NCBI RefSeq assembly: GCF_000701405.1
Contig: NZ_JNIV01000041.1
Location: 1-39,166, forward strand
DNA: 39,166 nucleotides
Reading direction: 5' to 3'
From: Deinococcus marmoris DSM 12784
GTDB lineage: Bacteria; Deinococcota; Deinococci; Deinococcales; Deinococcaceae
The notes under the pieces were generated by a model, which was given only the letters and a program-made list of their open reading frames with translations, did no database searches and was not told the origin of the DNA. This document shows positions 1-8,058 of this stretch, piece by piece. Made by a program: the position numbers and the translations under genes. Positions within the stretch are counted from its first letter, which is position 1. Every line of letters begins with the position of its first letter.

Positions 1-1533
1 GGCGGTGCGTCCGGCCTGGGCACGGCGGTGGAGGCGGCCACGCGCGGCTACAGCGTGCTGCTGCTGGAATCCCACGACTACGCCAAGGGAACGTCCAGCC
101 GCAGCACCAAGCTGGTCCACGGCGGCGTGCGCTATCTGGCCCAGGGCAATGTGTCGCTGGTGCGCGAGGCCCTGCACGAGCGCGGCCTGCTCAAGCGCAA
201 CGCCCCGCATCTGGTGCGTGATCTGGGCTTCGTGATCGCCGCCTACAAGTGGTGGTCCGCACCGTTTTACGGCATCGGCCTGAAGATGTACGACCTGCTG
301 GCGGGCAAGCTGAACCTGCAAAGCAGCCGTTACATCGGCAAGGCTGAGGCGCTGAAGCGTGCCCCCACCCTGAAGAAAGACGGTCTGGGCGGCGGCATCC
401 TGTACTTCGATGGACAGTTTGACGATTCCAGGCTGGCGATCACGCTGCTGCGGACCCTGGAGGACCACGGCGGCGTGGCGGTCAACCACGCGCCCGTGAC
501 GGGCCTGTTGATGGACGGTGGCAAAGTCGTGGGCGCAAACTGGCGCGACGACGAGACCGGGCACACCCACGAGGCCCGTGCCAGAGTTGTCGTGAACGCC
601 ACAGGCGTCTTCGTGGACGATCTGCGCCGCATGGAGGATCCGGCGGTGAAGCCGATGCTCTCGCCCAGCCAGGGGGTGCATGTGGTAGTGGACCGTCATT
701 TTCTGCCCGGTGAGAGCGCCCTGATGGTTCCCCGCACCGACGATGGCCGCGTGCTGTTTGCCGTGCCGTGGCATGACCATGTAGTCATCGGCACCACCGA
801 TACCCCCGTGCCCGACGTGTCCTGGGAGCCGCGCGCCCTGCCCGAGGAAGTGGATTTCATTCTCAAGACGGCGGCGCAGTACTTGGACCCCGCGCCCACC
901 CGTGCCGACGTGCGCAGTGTCTACGCTGGTCTGCGCCCGCTGGTCAAGGCCGCCGAGGGCACTGATACCAAGGCCCTATCGCGCGATCACGTCATCCGTA
1001 TCTCGGCAGGGGGGATGCTCACCCTGACCGGGGGCAAGTGGACCACCTACCGCCGTATGGGCGCGGACGCCGTGACCCGCGCCGCCGAACTGGTGGGCCT
1101 GCCCCGGCGCATGAGTCTGACCGAGGGCCTGAGCCTGCACGGGGCGACCCACGACGATCTGCCCGAACCCTGGAAGGTCTACGGCACCGACGCCGAGCGG
1201 ATCAAGGCATTGCCCGGCGCGTCCGTGCGGCTGCATCCCGAACTGCCCTACATGGAGGCAGAAGTGCGCTGGGCCGCGCAGCAGGAGCAGGCCCGCACCG
1301 TGGAGGATGTGTTGTCCCGCCGCACCCGCGCCCTGCTGCTGAATGCCCGCGCCAGTGCCGACGCCGCGCCGCGCGTGGCCGTGATCATGGCCGAGGAACT
1401 GGGACAGGATGACGGGTGGCAGGCCGCACAGGTGAAGGCTTACCGGGAACTGGCAACGGGCTACATGCTGCCTGGCGGAGTTGTTTCTGCGGATGCGGCG
1501 GGCCGGGAAAAGATGGAAATCCGCCCGGTCTGA
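1..1533 (+). CDS. glpD: Glycerol-3-phosphate dehydrogenase, FAD-dependent (5' end missing)
   Basis: The reading frame is open from base 1, so the gene begins outside the window; 510 residues are visible. The first residues (GGASGLGTA) are the end of the N-terminal FAD-binding glycine motif, followed at about residues 30-50 by the GlpD-type segment KGTSSRSTKLVHGGVRYL. Later come the FAD/substrate segments VIGTTDTPV and LTGGKWTTYR, then the C-terminal helical domain. The family oxidises sn-glycerol 3-phosphate to dihydroxyacetone phosphate at the membrane and passes electrons to quinone. The fragment lacks probably only 15-30 residues. A hairpin terminator follows the stop. The partner kinase glpK lies 34 kb downstream, so the two are not one operon here. 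The family assignment is secure; respiratory coupling is family knowledge. Confidence 0.95.
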   Translation, partial: GGASGLGTAVEAATRGYSVLLLESHDYAKGTSSRSTKLVHGGVRYLAQGNVSLVREALHERGLLKRNAPHLVRDLGFVIAAYKWWSAPFYGIGLKMYDLLAGKLNLQSSRYIGKAEALKRAPTLKKDGLGGGILYFDGQFDDSRLAITLLRTLEDHGGVAVNHAPVTGLLMDGGKVVGANWRDDETGHTHEARARVVVNATGVFVDDLRRMEDPAVKPMLSPSQGVHVVVDRHFLPGESALMVPRTDDGRVLFAVPWHDHVVIGTTDTPVPDVSWEPRALPEEVDFILKTAAQYLDPAPTRADVRSVYAGLRPLVKAAEGTDTKALSRDHVIRISAGGMLTLTGGKWTTYRRMGADAVTRAAELVGLPRRMSLTEGLSLHGATHDDLPEPWKVYGTDAERIKALPGASVRLHPELPYMEAEVRWAAQQEQARTVEDVLSRRTRALLLNARASADAAPRVAVIMAEELGQDDGWQAAQVKAYRELATGYMLPGGVVSADAAGREKMEIRPV

Positions 1534-1564
1534 GCGCAGATTCAGATGGAGCAGGAAGGTGGAG

Positions 1565-1597
1565 CCGCCCGGAACTTGGAGTTCGGGCGGATTCTTT
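1565..1597 (+). terminator. Intrinsic terminator after glpD
   Basis: CCGCCCGGAACT (1565-1576) pairs with AGTTCGGGCGG (1580-1590) apart from one bulged G, with a 3-nt loop, and ATTCTTT follows. The hairpin starts about 30 nt after the glpD stop, where a Rho-independent terminator is expected. The T-tract is interrupted, so it may be moderate in strength. Confidence 0.7.
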
Positions 1598-1608
1598 GGT
1601 GCTGATCC

Positions 1609-1637
1609 CTGAACGTATCAAGTAAACTTGGTACGGT
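1609..1637 (+). promoter_or_regulatory. Promoter and possible operator of the zinc-ribbon gene
   Basis: TACGGT (1632-1637) fits a TANNNT -10 element and ends 6 nt before the ATG at 1644, the spacing of a leaderless transcript. CTGAAC (1609-1614) lies 17 nt upstream as a weak -35. Overlapping both is an imperfect inverted repeat, GTATCAAG (1615-1622) and CTTGGTAC (1627-1634), with 7 of 8 positions paired around TAAA. It could be a repressor site. All calls are by eye. Confidence 0.4.
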
Positions 1638-1643
1638 GGGGTG

Positions 1644-2045
1644 ATGCCCTTCCAGCCGCTTGACCGGGACCAGCCAGACGTGATCATGATGTGCCGGAAC
1701 TGTCAGGCAGAGTGGCTCATCTATGAACAGCAGATCGGGCTTTCCATGCCCTGTCCGGCCTGTCATCGCGTGGTCCACCCCCAATATCAGGGCAGGACGA
1801 AGGGGGAAGGGCATGGGCGTCAGTTGTCGTTCAGCACCTTTAAGCGACTGCTGAACACCCCGGACACTTCAGCAGATTTCATCAGGCTGGTCGAACACCT
1901 CCTTGACCTCCGGCATGAAGGTGACCTTTGCTTCGTGGACGTCTCCGGCCACGAAGTGGAAGCAGAGGAAGCGCACTACCGCATCCAGAGCCAGGAGGCG
2001 TCCCAGGGCGCGATGTACAACCGGGCCATGAACATCATTCGTTAG
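1644..2045 (+). CDS. Small zinc-ribbon protein of unknown function
   Basis: A 133-residue protein not recognised as a named family. The N-terminal third holds two CxxC pairs about 21 residues apart (CRNC and CPAC), the pattern of a zinc-ribbon fold, so metal binding is likely. The rest is charged, with a segment rich in Asp, Glu and His (for example FVDVSGHEVEAEEAHY), and has no membrane segment or signal peptide. GTG at 1641 is directly upstream in frame; ATG at 1644 is preferred because a -10-like hexamer ends 6 nt before it and there is no strong Shine-Dalgarno. It stands alone between the glpD terminator and the CoA ligase. A regulatory or scaffold role is possible but not shown by the sequence. 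Confidence 0.65.
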   Translation: MPFQPLDRDQPDVIMMCRNCQAEWLIYEQQIGLSMPCPACHRVVHPQYQGRTKGEGHGRQLSFSTFKRLLNTPDTSADFIRLVEHLLDLRHEGDLCFVDVSGHEVEAEEAHYRIQSQEASQGAMYNRAMNIIR

Positions 2046-2088
2046 CACTGTCATGGCAGGCCGATTTTGTGTGAAGTCAATCCTCGAA

Positions 2089-2143
2089 CTTCCGTTTTCC
2101 TCCGCTCCTTACGTGAGAGGAGGTAGCAACGTAGCAACGGAAG
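2089..2143. other. Long inverted repeat upstream of the CoA ligase gene
   Basis: CTTCCGTT (2089-2096) and AACGGAAG (2136-2143) are perfectly complementary, with an inner CCTCC (2099-2103) and GGAGG (2119-2123) pair in register. A tandem duplication of GTAGCAAC lies at 2123-2138. The structure lies between two same-strand genes and has no T-tract, so it is not a typical terminator. It might be a folded leader or the remnant of a repeat. Confidence 0.4.
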
Positions 2144-2249
2144 AGTGAGGGGACCACCGGGTAGGCGGCGACCTGAATTAAGAATCCATCCCACCGCCCC
2201 ATAAAGCCACCTGCCCGCTAAACTGACCTCCACCCCAGGAGGTTTTCCC

Positions 2250-3530
2250 TTGTTCCAGCCCCAATTTGAAGCCCTGCCCCTGCCTGAACTGCGCGCCCTG
2301 CAACTGCGCCGCCTTCAGGACATGGTGGCCCGGCAGTACGAACACGTCCCTGCCTACCGCGAAAAGTTTGACGCGGCGGGCGTGCAGCCCGGTGACCTGA
2401 AAACGCTGGACGATCTGATCCGCTTTCCGTTTACCCGCAAGGTGGACCTGCGCGACAATTACCCGCTGGGCCTGTGCGCCGTGCCCCGTGACACCCTGCG
2501 CCGCCTGCACGCCAGCAGCGGCACCGGGGGCAAGCCGACGGTGGTGGGCTACGACGCCCACGATCTGGACATCTTCGCCGAGGTGGTGGCCCGCAGCCTG
2601 TACGCGGCGGGGGCGCGGCCCGGCATGGTGTTCCACAACGCCTACGGCTACGGCCTGTTCACGGGCGGGCTGGGGCTGGACGGCGGCGCGCGGCGGCTGG
2701 GCCTGTGTACCGTGCCCGTCTCCGGTGGCGGTACCGAGCGGCAGGTGGGGCTGATTCAGGATTTGCAGCCGCAGGTGATCGCCTGCACCCCCAGTTACGC
2801 CCTGGTGCTGGCCGAGGCGCTGGAACGCCAGGGCATTGCGCCAGAAGACAATTCCCTGAAATACGCTGTGCTGGGCGCGGAACCCTGGGCCGAGAAGACC
2901 CGCGCCGAGGTCCAGAAACGTCTGGGCGTGACCGCCACCAACATCTACGGCCTCTCCGAGATCATCGGCCCAGGCGTGAGCAACGAGGACGCCACTGAGC
3001 AAAGCGGGAGCTATATCTGGGAGGACCATTTCTACCCCGAAATCGTGGACCCTGACACCGGGGAAGCGCTGCCGGACGGCGAATGGGGTGTGCTGGTCCT
3101 GAGTAGCATCAGCCGCAGCGCGCTACCGATCCTGCGCTACTGGACCGGGGACATCACACGGCTGTTGCCCGGCGAGAACACCACAGGCCGAACCATGCGG
3201 CGCATGGACATCATCCGGGGACGCAGCGACGATCTGATCATCCTGCGCGGCGTCAACGTCTACCCCACGCAACTGGAGGCCGTGCTGGTCAGCCTGGGGC
3301 AGGTCAGCCCGCATTATCACGTCACATTGAGCCGCACTGGCCCGATGGACGAGCTGACCTTGCAGGTGGAGGCCGAGAGCGAGGCCGTCACCCTGCGCGA
3401 CGAGATCGTGCGCCTGATCAAGACACAGGTGGGCGTCAGCGTGCGCTGCGAACTGTGCGTGCCGGGCAGCCTGGCCCGCAGCGAGGGCGGAAAACTGCGC
3501 CGCGTGACGGACCTGCGCGGCGAGAGATAG
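2250..3530 (+). CDS. Phenylacetate-CoA ligase family protein (AMP-forming)
   Basis: The 426-residue length matches PaaK-type ligases, which activate an aryl acid with ATP to an acyl-adenylate and then a CoA thioester in the cytosol. The phosphate-binding loop is at residues 88-99 (HASSGTGGKPTV), the adenylate motif at 233-242 (YGLSEIIGPG), YWTGDI at about 297, and the C-terminal hinge RGRSDDLIILRGVNVYP opens the mobile lid. The start is TTG at 2250, supported by AGGAGG at 2237-2242 with 7 nt spacing; no better start exists. No other phenylacetate catabolic genes (ring epoxidase paaABCDE, paaG, paaZ) are nearby, so the true substrate could be another aromatic acid. The gene is followed 6 nt later by an acetyltransferase, probably co-transcribed. 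Confidence 0.88.
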   Translation: MFQPQFEALPLPELRALQLRRLQDMVARQYEHVPAYREKFDAAGVQPGDLKTLDDLIRFPFTRKVDLRDNYPLGLCAVPRDTLRRLHASSGTGGKPTVVGYDAHDLDIFAEVVARSLYAAGARPGMVFHNAYGYGLFTGGLGLDGGARRLGLCTVPVSGGGTERQVGLIQDLQPQVIACTPSYALVLAEALERQGIAPEDNSLKYAVLGAEPWAEKTRAEVQKRLGVTATNIYGLSEIIGPGVSNEDATEQSGSYIWEDHFYPEIVDPDTGEALPDGEWGVLVLSSISRSALPILRYWTGDITRLLPGENTTGRTMRRMDIIRGRSDDLIILRGVNVYPTQLEAVLVSLGQVSPHYHVTLSRTGPMDELTLQVEAESEAVTLRDEIVRLIKTQVGVSVRCELCVPGSLARSEGGKLRRVTDLRGER

Positions 3531-3536
3531 GCCTGT

Positions 3537-4154
3537 TTGAGCCGTCCATTGATCCGCCCCATGCAGCCCACCGACGAGGCACGGCTGGGAGAAATCGCGT
3601 ACCAGACAGGATTCTTTGGAGCCAGCGCCAAAACGTACTTCCCGGACCCGCAGCTTTTCGCAGACCTGTGGGTGCGGGCCTACTTCCGATTGCCGGATGC
3701 GGTGGGCTACGTGGCCCAGGTGGGGGGCGACGTGATCGGCTATATCGTCGGCTCGCTGAACGAGGGCGCGTATCGGCGGGCGCTGGTGCGGGTGGTGGCG
3801 GATACGGTGCTGCCCGGCGTCCTGACCCGGCGCTACGCGCGCCCACTTGCCGCCCTGCCGTATCTGATCCGTACCCTGCGCTACCCGTCGCCGCATGCCT
3901 CCGAAACCGGGTTTCCGGCGCATCTGCACCTGAATCTGCTGCCGCAGTCGCGCGGGCTGGGGCTGGGGCGCGGGCTACTTCAGAGCTATCTGGAGCGGTT
4001 GCAGGAACTGGGCGTGCCCGGCGTGCAACTGTCCACCACCGACGAGAACGCGGCGGCGCTGGGCCTGTATAGAACAGCGGGCTTCACCGTCGCCGCATCG
4101 GAGCAGACCGAATTGTGGACGCCGTGGCTGGGCCATCCGGCGCGGCAGATGTGA
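3537..4154 (+). CDS. GNAT-family N-acetyltransferase
   Basis: A 205-residue protein with a GNAT fold over most of its length. The acetyl-CoA pyrophosphate loop is at about residues 138-146 (SRGLGLGRG), preceded by a hydrophobic beta strand (HLHLNLLP). The terminal part has the usual NAAALGLYRTAGF motif at about 171-183. The family transfers the acetyl group of acetyl-CoA to an amine; the acceptor cannot be read from the sequence. Start: TTG at 3537 lies 6 nt after the ligase stop with a purine-rich GAGAGATAG just upstream. ATG at 3561 is an alternative that would remove 8 residues. It probably shares a transcript with the CoA ligase. Confidence 0.85.
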   Translation: MSRPLIRPMQPTDEARLGEIAYQTGFFGASAKTYFPDPQLFADLWVRAYFRLPDAVGYVAQVGGDVIGYIVGSLNEGAYRRALVRVVADTVLPGVLTRRYARPLAALPYLIRTLRYPSPHASETGFPAHLHLNLLPQSRGLGLGRGLLQSYLERLQELGVPGVQLSTTDENAAALGLYRTAGFTVAASEQTELWTPWLGHPARQM

Positions 4155-4313
4155 CTGACTTGCGATCTGACCATCCAGCCTGGAAGCGCAAGCAAAGGCA
4201 AAGGCTAGAACACCGCACTGGTAGTGAGCGGGTGAGGTGTAGGTGTGCTGCTGCCGTTCAGGATGTGGTCACTGCGCCACAGGACTGCTGGAGAAAGTGT
4301 CTGGGACGCGCCT

Positions 4314-5741
4314 TCAGCAGACCTGGACCACCCGCAGCCCTTTCAATGCCCCCAGTTTCCTGATCCGGTCCGCGATGTGCCCCACGCCCACCGTACAGTG
4401 ATGCGCTGGTCCCTGGGCGTTCCAGGCTTCCACGAAACCCCGCGCGCCCAGGGGAAAACGGTAGCGGCTGTTGGTGTTGCCGATTTCTAAAATTGGGCCT
4501 GGAACGGATTCGCCCTCGGCCACCAGCAGTTTCAGGCTGCCGCCGTCCTCCACCACCGAGAGCAGGGTCACGGGGCCGTGTTGTACGGACATTTCCACGC
4601 TCAGGCCGCTGCCCACCTTGCCGTGGTAGACCGCCAGCGGGCGCACCTTTGTTTTGCCCTGCGCGATCCCGACATGGCCGGGACCGTCATGGCCCATCAG
4701 CACCACGTCATCCGCGAAGTCCAGCGCGTAAAACTCGGTGAATGAACCGCCCGCGCCGAAGCTGTCCATGATCTTCATGGCCTGGGCGTTCTTGACCTCG
4801 TACTCCCCGGCCACCGGAACGCCGCGTGCGGTCAGCAGCGAGCAGCCCAGAATCACCGAACCCATCACGTCCTCGTTGTCGCTGCCAGGGGTTCCCTCGG
4901 CGTAGTAGGCCAGGGAGGTTAGGCCATGCTTTTCGACAAACTGATCCAGGGCCACGCTGGTGCGGGCGGCGCGGACCAGTTCTTCGTGGGCGCAGTCGGC
5001 TTGAACTTCAAATTCCTGCTGAAAATCCTGAACGCGCTCTGCTGTCTCCACCTCTCCAACCTCTTTACGGAGAACCGCCAGCTCGTCCAGCTCCACGATC
5101 TGAATGTGGGTGCCGAAGGCGATGGCCTGCAAGGTCAGATCGCTGTAGATGTCGAGCATGCCGTTGTAATAGCGGCCCATCACGCCCAGGCGGCCATGTT
5201 CCATGACGTGTGCCACGCGCGCCGCCTCCAGCCAGCCATCCACTTCCTGCCAGACATGCGGATCACCGTCCAGCACGCCCGTCACCTGATGAAAGGGGAT
5301 GCCTGCGCGGGCAAAGACGTTGGCGATTTCCGGCACCGGACAGGCGGCGCAGTAAGCCAGCCACTCACCTGTCATCTTTGTCCTGTCGCCTAACGCGTTG
5401 AAACTGGCGTAGTCAATCGCCGCTGTGGGCTGCAAATTCAGGATGACTACTTGAACCCCGGCACGCTGTACAGCGGGCAGCACGGTGGAGGACAGCGCGT
5501 AGGTGGTGGCGTACAGGAAAATGATGTCCACATCGGCCTGTCTCAGTTGGTGCCCTGCTTCACGCGCTCCGGGGGGCGAGTCGATCAGGCCCAGGTTGAC
5601 GACTTCTACGCCGGGACGCTCCAGCCGCGCGGCCACCTGCGCCACATAGCCTTTCAGGCGTTCTTCCAGCCCCGGAAACTGCGGCCAGTACGTGTCCAAC
5701 CCAATACCGAAGAGGCCGACTTTGAATGGATGGTGGGGCAT
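4314..5741 (-). CDS. L-fucose/L-arabinose isomerase family protein
   Basis: A 475-residue member of the FucI/AraA superfamily, whose enzymes interconvert aldoses and ketoses with Mn2+. Candidate metal and acid/base residues are spaced as in AraA: Glu313 (GEYEV), Glu336 (SFTEFYALDF), His351 (GHDGPGH) and His447/448 (AHHCTVGVGH). The N-terminal half is a Rossmann-like substrate domain starting KVGLFGIGLDTYW. ATG at 5741 is the start. It lies on the same strand as rhaMTPQS, 272 nt beyond rhaS and separated by a palindromic repeat, so it is either the last gene of the transporter operon or a separate unit. Since rhaI already supplies rhamnose isomerase, this protein may handle another deoxy- or pentose sugar carried by the same transporter. 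The substrate is not established. Confidence 0.85.
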   Translation of the reverse strand: MPHHPFKVGLFGIGLDTYWPQFPGLEERLKGYVAQVAARLERPGVEVVNLGLIDSPPGAREAGHQLRQADVDIIFLYATTYALSSTVLPAVQRAGVQVVILNLQPTAAIDYASFNALGDRTKMTGEWLAYCAACPVPEIANVFARAGIPFHQVTGVLDGDPHVWQEVDGWLEAARVAHVMEHGRLGVMGRYYNGMLDIYSDLTLQAIAFGTHIQIVELDELAVLRKEVGEVETAERVQDFQQEFEVQADCAHEELVRAARTSVALDQFVEKHGLTSLAYYAEGTPGSDNEDVMGSVILGCSLLTARGVPVAGEYEVKNAQAMKIMDSFGAGGSFTEFYALDFADDVVLMGHDGPGHVGIAQGKTKVRPLAVYHGKVGSGLSVEMSVQHGPVTLLSVVEDGGSLKLLVAEGESVPGPILEIGNTNSRYRFPLGARGFVEAWNAQGPAHHCTVGVGHIADRIRKLGALKGLRVVQVC

Positions 5742-5837
5742 GGGAACCTCGCTGATGGGTGAAGGAAAGGCCGCCCAGTCCGGGTGTGGACGTGGGCGGC
5801 GGGGTGAAAGTTATTCGGTGTTAAGGGGTAGGCCTTA

Positions 5838-5973
5838 CGGTTTAACCCCTCAGTCGGCTTCGCCGCCAGCTCCCCTCAAAAGGGAGCCAAGAACAGCGAC
5901 TGGCTGGGCATTTCCGCAACTCTTGCCTTCCTTCTAAGGGGAGGTGGCGCGTAGCGCCGGAGGGGTTAAACCG
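5838..5973. repeat. 136-bp palindromic dispersed repeat, copy 1
   Basis: The ends CGGTTTAACCCCTC (5838-5851) and GAGGGGTTAAACCG (5960-5973) are perfect 14-bp inverted repeats. The interior has smaller hairpins (GGCTTCGCC, GGCGCGTAGCGCC) and shares long blocks with the copy at 35273-35422, such as GCCAGCT, CCCTCAA, GCCAAGAA and AAGGGGAGGT. It fills most of the gap between rhaS and the isomerase-family gene. It has no coding capacity. It may act as a transcriptional or mRNA-stability barrier. Confidence 0.75.
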
Positions 5974-6013
5974 CAAGCCGCCCCCCTGCCAACTGCGAAG
6001 TTTGCAGTAACCC

Positions 6014-7015
6014 TCAGAAATCGAACTTGTCGATGTTGGCCTTATCGAAGGTGTAGGGCGGCCCCAGCACGACCTCGCCGTCCTTGCCCACGGTGTACTT
6101 GCCCAGCTTGCCTGCCATGAACGTTTCGCCCTGCTTGCCTGTGATCATGCCGCTGGCGAGCGAGGCCGCCGCGTAGGTGGCGAGGTAACCCACGTCGCCT
6201 GGGTTCCACAACTGGAAGGCCGTTACGGTGCCGTCCTTGACGAAGGCACGCATCTGGTTGGGGGTTCCCAGACCCGTCAGGGCCACCTTGCCCTTGCTGG
6301 GGCTGGTGGACAGGTAACGCGCCCCCGCCGAGATGCCCACGGTGGTGGGCGAGATCACGCCTTTCAGGTTGGGGTACGCCTGAATCAGCCCCTGCATTTC
6401 GGTGAAGGACTTCTGATCGTCATCGTTGCCGTAGGCGATCTTGACCAGTTTCATGTCCTTGTACCTGGGCAGCTTCAGCTCTTCTTGCATCCACTTGATC
6501 CAGGTGTTCTGGTTGGTGGCGTTGGGCGTGGCGCTGAGGACGGCGATGTCGCCCTTGTAGCCGACCAGTTTGCCCAGCAGTTGCACCTGCGCGCGGCCAA
6601 TACCCTCGGAGTTGGCCTGATTGATGAAGAGGGTGCGCCCCGACACGGCGGTATCGGAATCCATCGTCACGATCTTGACCCCGGCCTGCTTGGCGCGGTT
6701 GAGGTACGGCAGCAGCGCGTTGGCGTCATTGGCTGCCAGAACCAGCGCGTCCTGCCGCTGCGCGATGGCGGTGTTGATGTAGCTGACCTGGCTGCTGGCC
6801 CCCGCGTCCGACGGCCCCACGACTTTGGCAACGGCCCCGATCTCCTTGGCCGCGTCCAGGCCGCCCTGCGTCTCGATGACGTTGTAGGGGTTGTTGATGT
6901 TCTTGGGCAGCAGCGTGATCTTCAGCCCCTTCTTGATCGTTGTGGGAGCCTGGGCGAACGAGAGGGTGGACAGGCCGAGGGCCAGGGCGGACAACAGCAA
7001 AATGCGCTTTTTCAT
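6014..7015 (-). CDS. rhaS: Rhamnose ABC transporter substrate-binding protein
   Basis: A 333-residue periplasmic sugar-binding protein of the CUT2 (ribose/rhamnose) class. Residues 1-21 form a Sec signal peptide (MKKRILLLSALALGLSTLSFA). Two Rossmann-like lobes follow, with family segments NNPYNVIETQGG and AKVVGPSDAGASSQVS near the N terminus and LTGLGTPNQMRAFVKDGTV near the hinge. It would capture L-rhamnose outside the membrane and deliver it to RhaP/RhaQ. The ATG at 7015 is chosen because it begins the signal peptide and has GGAGG 6-7 nt upstream; a much longer open frame upstream is only the shadow of the permease gene. It is the fifth gene of the rhaMTPQS operon, 41 nt after rhaQ. Assignment to rhamnose rests on family resemblance and on rhaM, rhaI and rhaB next door. 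Confidence 0.92.
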   Translation of the reverse strand: MKKRILLLSALALGLSTLSFAQAPTTIKKGLKITLLPKNINNPYNVIETQGGLDAAKEIGAVAKVVGPSDAGASSQVSYINTAIAQRQDALVLAANDANALLPYLNRAKQAGVKIVTMDSDTAVSGRTLFINQANSEGIGRAQVQLLGKLVGYKGDIAVLSATPNATNQNTWIKWMQEELKLPRYKDMKLVKIAYGNDDDQKSFTEMQGLIQAYPNLKGVISPTTVGISAGARYLSTSPSKGKVALTGLGTPNQMRAFVKDGTVTAFQLWNPGDVGYLATYAAASLASGMITGKQGETFMAGKLGKYTVGKDGEVVLGPPYTFDKANIDKFDF

Positions 7016-7056
7016 AACGAACCTCCAGATGGGAGAGAAAGGGGCGGGTGAACGGG

Positions 7057-8058
7057 TTACTGGATCACGGAGTCGCCCTTGATTCGGCGGCGTTGTTGGT
7101 AGGTGCGGAAATGGGTCAGGAGGTTGGGGACCAGCACCGAGCCGATCAGCAGCAGCCCGGTCACGATGGTCAGGATTTCGTTGGACACGTCCAGGATGGT
7201 CAGCGCGCCGTTGATGATGCCGATCAGAAAGACGGCGGCCACCGTTCCCACCACGCTGCCGCGCCCGCCGAAGATGCTGACCCCGCCCAGCAGCACGGCG
7301 GCGATCACGCTCAGCTCGAAGCCGCTGGCATTGTCGGCGCGGGCGCTGGCGAAGCGGAAGGTGTAGACCGCCGAGGCCAGCGCCGCCATCAGCCCCGACA
7401 GCACGAACAGCGAGAGCTTGACCCGCTCCACCTGAAGCCCCGCGAAGCGTGCGGCAATCTGGTTGGCCCCAATCGCGTACAGCGAGCGGCCAAACGGAGT
7501 GGCGTGCAACACGATGATGGTCAGGATCGCCAGCACCGCGAACAGTGCCATCGGCAGTGGGATCAGCGTGCCGGGAACGTTGCCGAAGCCCAGGTTGGTG
7601 TAGAAGGCCGGGAACTCCGCGATGGCCCGGTCTCCCAGCAACACGTAGGCCAGCCCCCGGTACAGCGCCAGCGTGCCAATCGTGACCGCCAGCGACGGCA
7701 GCCCAAGCCGCGTGACCAGCAGGCCGTTGAACAGCCCGGCCAGTCCCCCGGTCACGAATGCGGCCAGAATCGCCAGCGGCATCGGCACCCCGGCGGCGAA
7801 CAGAATGCCGATCACCGCGCTGCACAGGCCCAGAATCGACGCCACGGACAGGTCAATCTCGCCCACGATGATCAGCAGCGTCATAGCCAGCGCCATCAGC
7901 GCCACCTCGCTGAAATTGGCGGTCAGGAAGGAGATGTTGGAGCCGGTGAGGAAGTCGGGCGACAGCAGGCCGCCGATCAGCAGCGCCGCGCCGACGAGGA
8001 TGATCAGGGAGAACTCCCAGCCCAGCAGACCACCCAATAGACTTCTGAAGCGGTTCAC
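7057..8058 (-). CDS. rhaQ: Rhamnose ABC transporter permease
   Basis: A 333-residue inner-membrane permease of the CUT2 family with eight or more hydrophobic segments, for example FSLIILVGAALLIGGLL near the N terminus. The family signature MTLLIIVGEIDLSVASILGL is at about residues 58-77, and GGVSIFGGRGSV, the ATPase-contact loop, is in the C-terminal third. It starts with GTG at 8058, overlapping the rhaP stop by 4 nt (GTGA), so the two are translationally coupled. It forms the membrane channel with RhaP for sugar received from RhaS. The P/Q naming follows gene order after the ATPase gene; the two paralogues cannot be told apart by function from sequence. Confidence 0.9.
   Translation of the reverse strand: MNRFRSLLGGLLGWEFSLIILVGAALLIGGLLSPDFLTGSNISFLTANFSEVALMALAMTLLIIVGEIDLSVASILGLCSAVIGILFAAGVPMPLAILAAFVTGGLAGLFNGLLVTRLGLPSLAVTIGTLALYRGLAYVLLGDRAIAEFPAFYTNLGFGNVPGTLIPLPMALFAVLAILTIIVLHATPFGRSLYAIGANQIAARFAGLQVERVKLSLFVLSGLMAALASAVYTFRFASARADNASGFELSVIAAVLLGGVSIFGGRGSVVGTVAAVFLIGIINGALTILDVSNEILTIVTGLLLIGSVLVPNLLTHFRTYQQRRRIKGDSVIQ

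Noticed and set aside
2178..3029. A 283-residue minus-strand open frame antisense to the CoA ligase
   Set aside because: It has no family features and lies opposite conserved AMP-binding motifs.
6014..7825. A 603-residue minus-strand open frame covering rhaS and much of rhaQ
   Set aside because: The first ~270 residues are Arg/Gly-rich out-of-frame sequence of the permease gene; the true rhaS starts with its signal peptide at 7015 and a good Shine-Dalgarno.
7048..8040. A 330-residue plus-strand open frame antisense to rhaQ
   Set aside because: Composition (His/Gln/Arg-rich, no hydrophobic core) is that of a GC-rich antisense shadow; the opposite strand encodes a clear permease.
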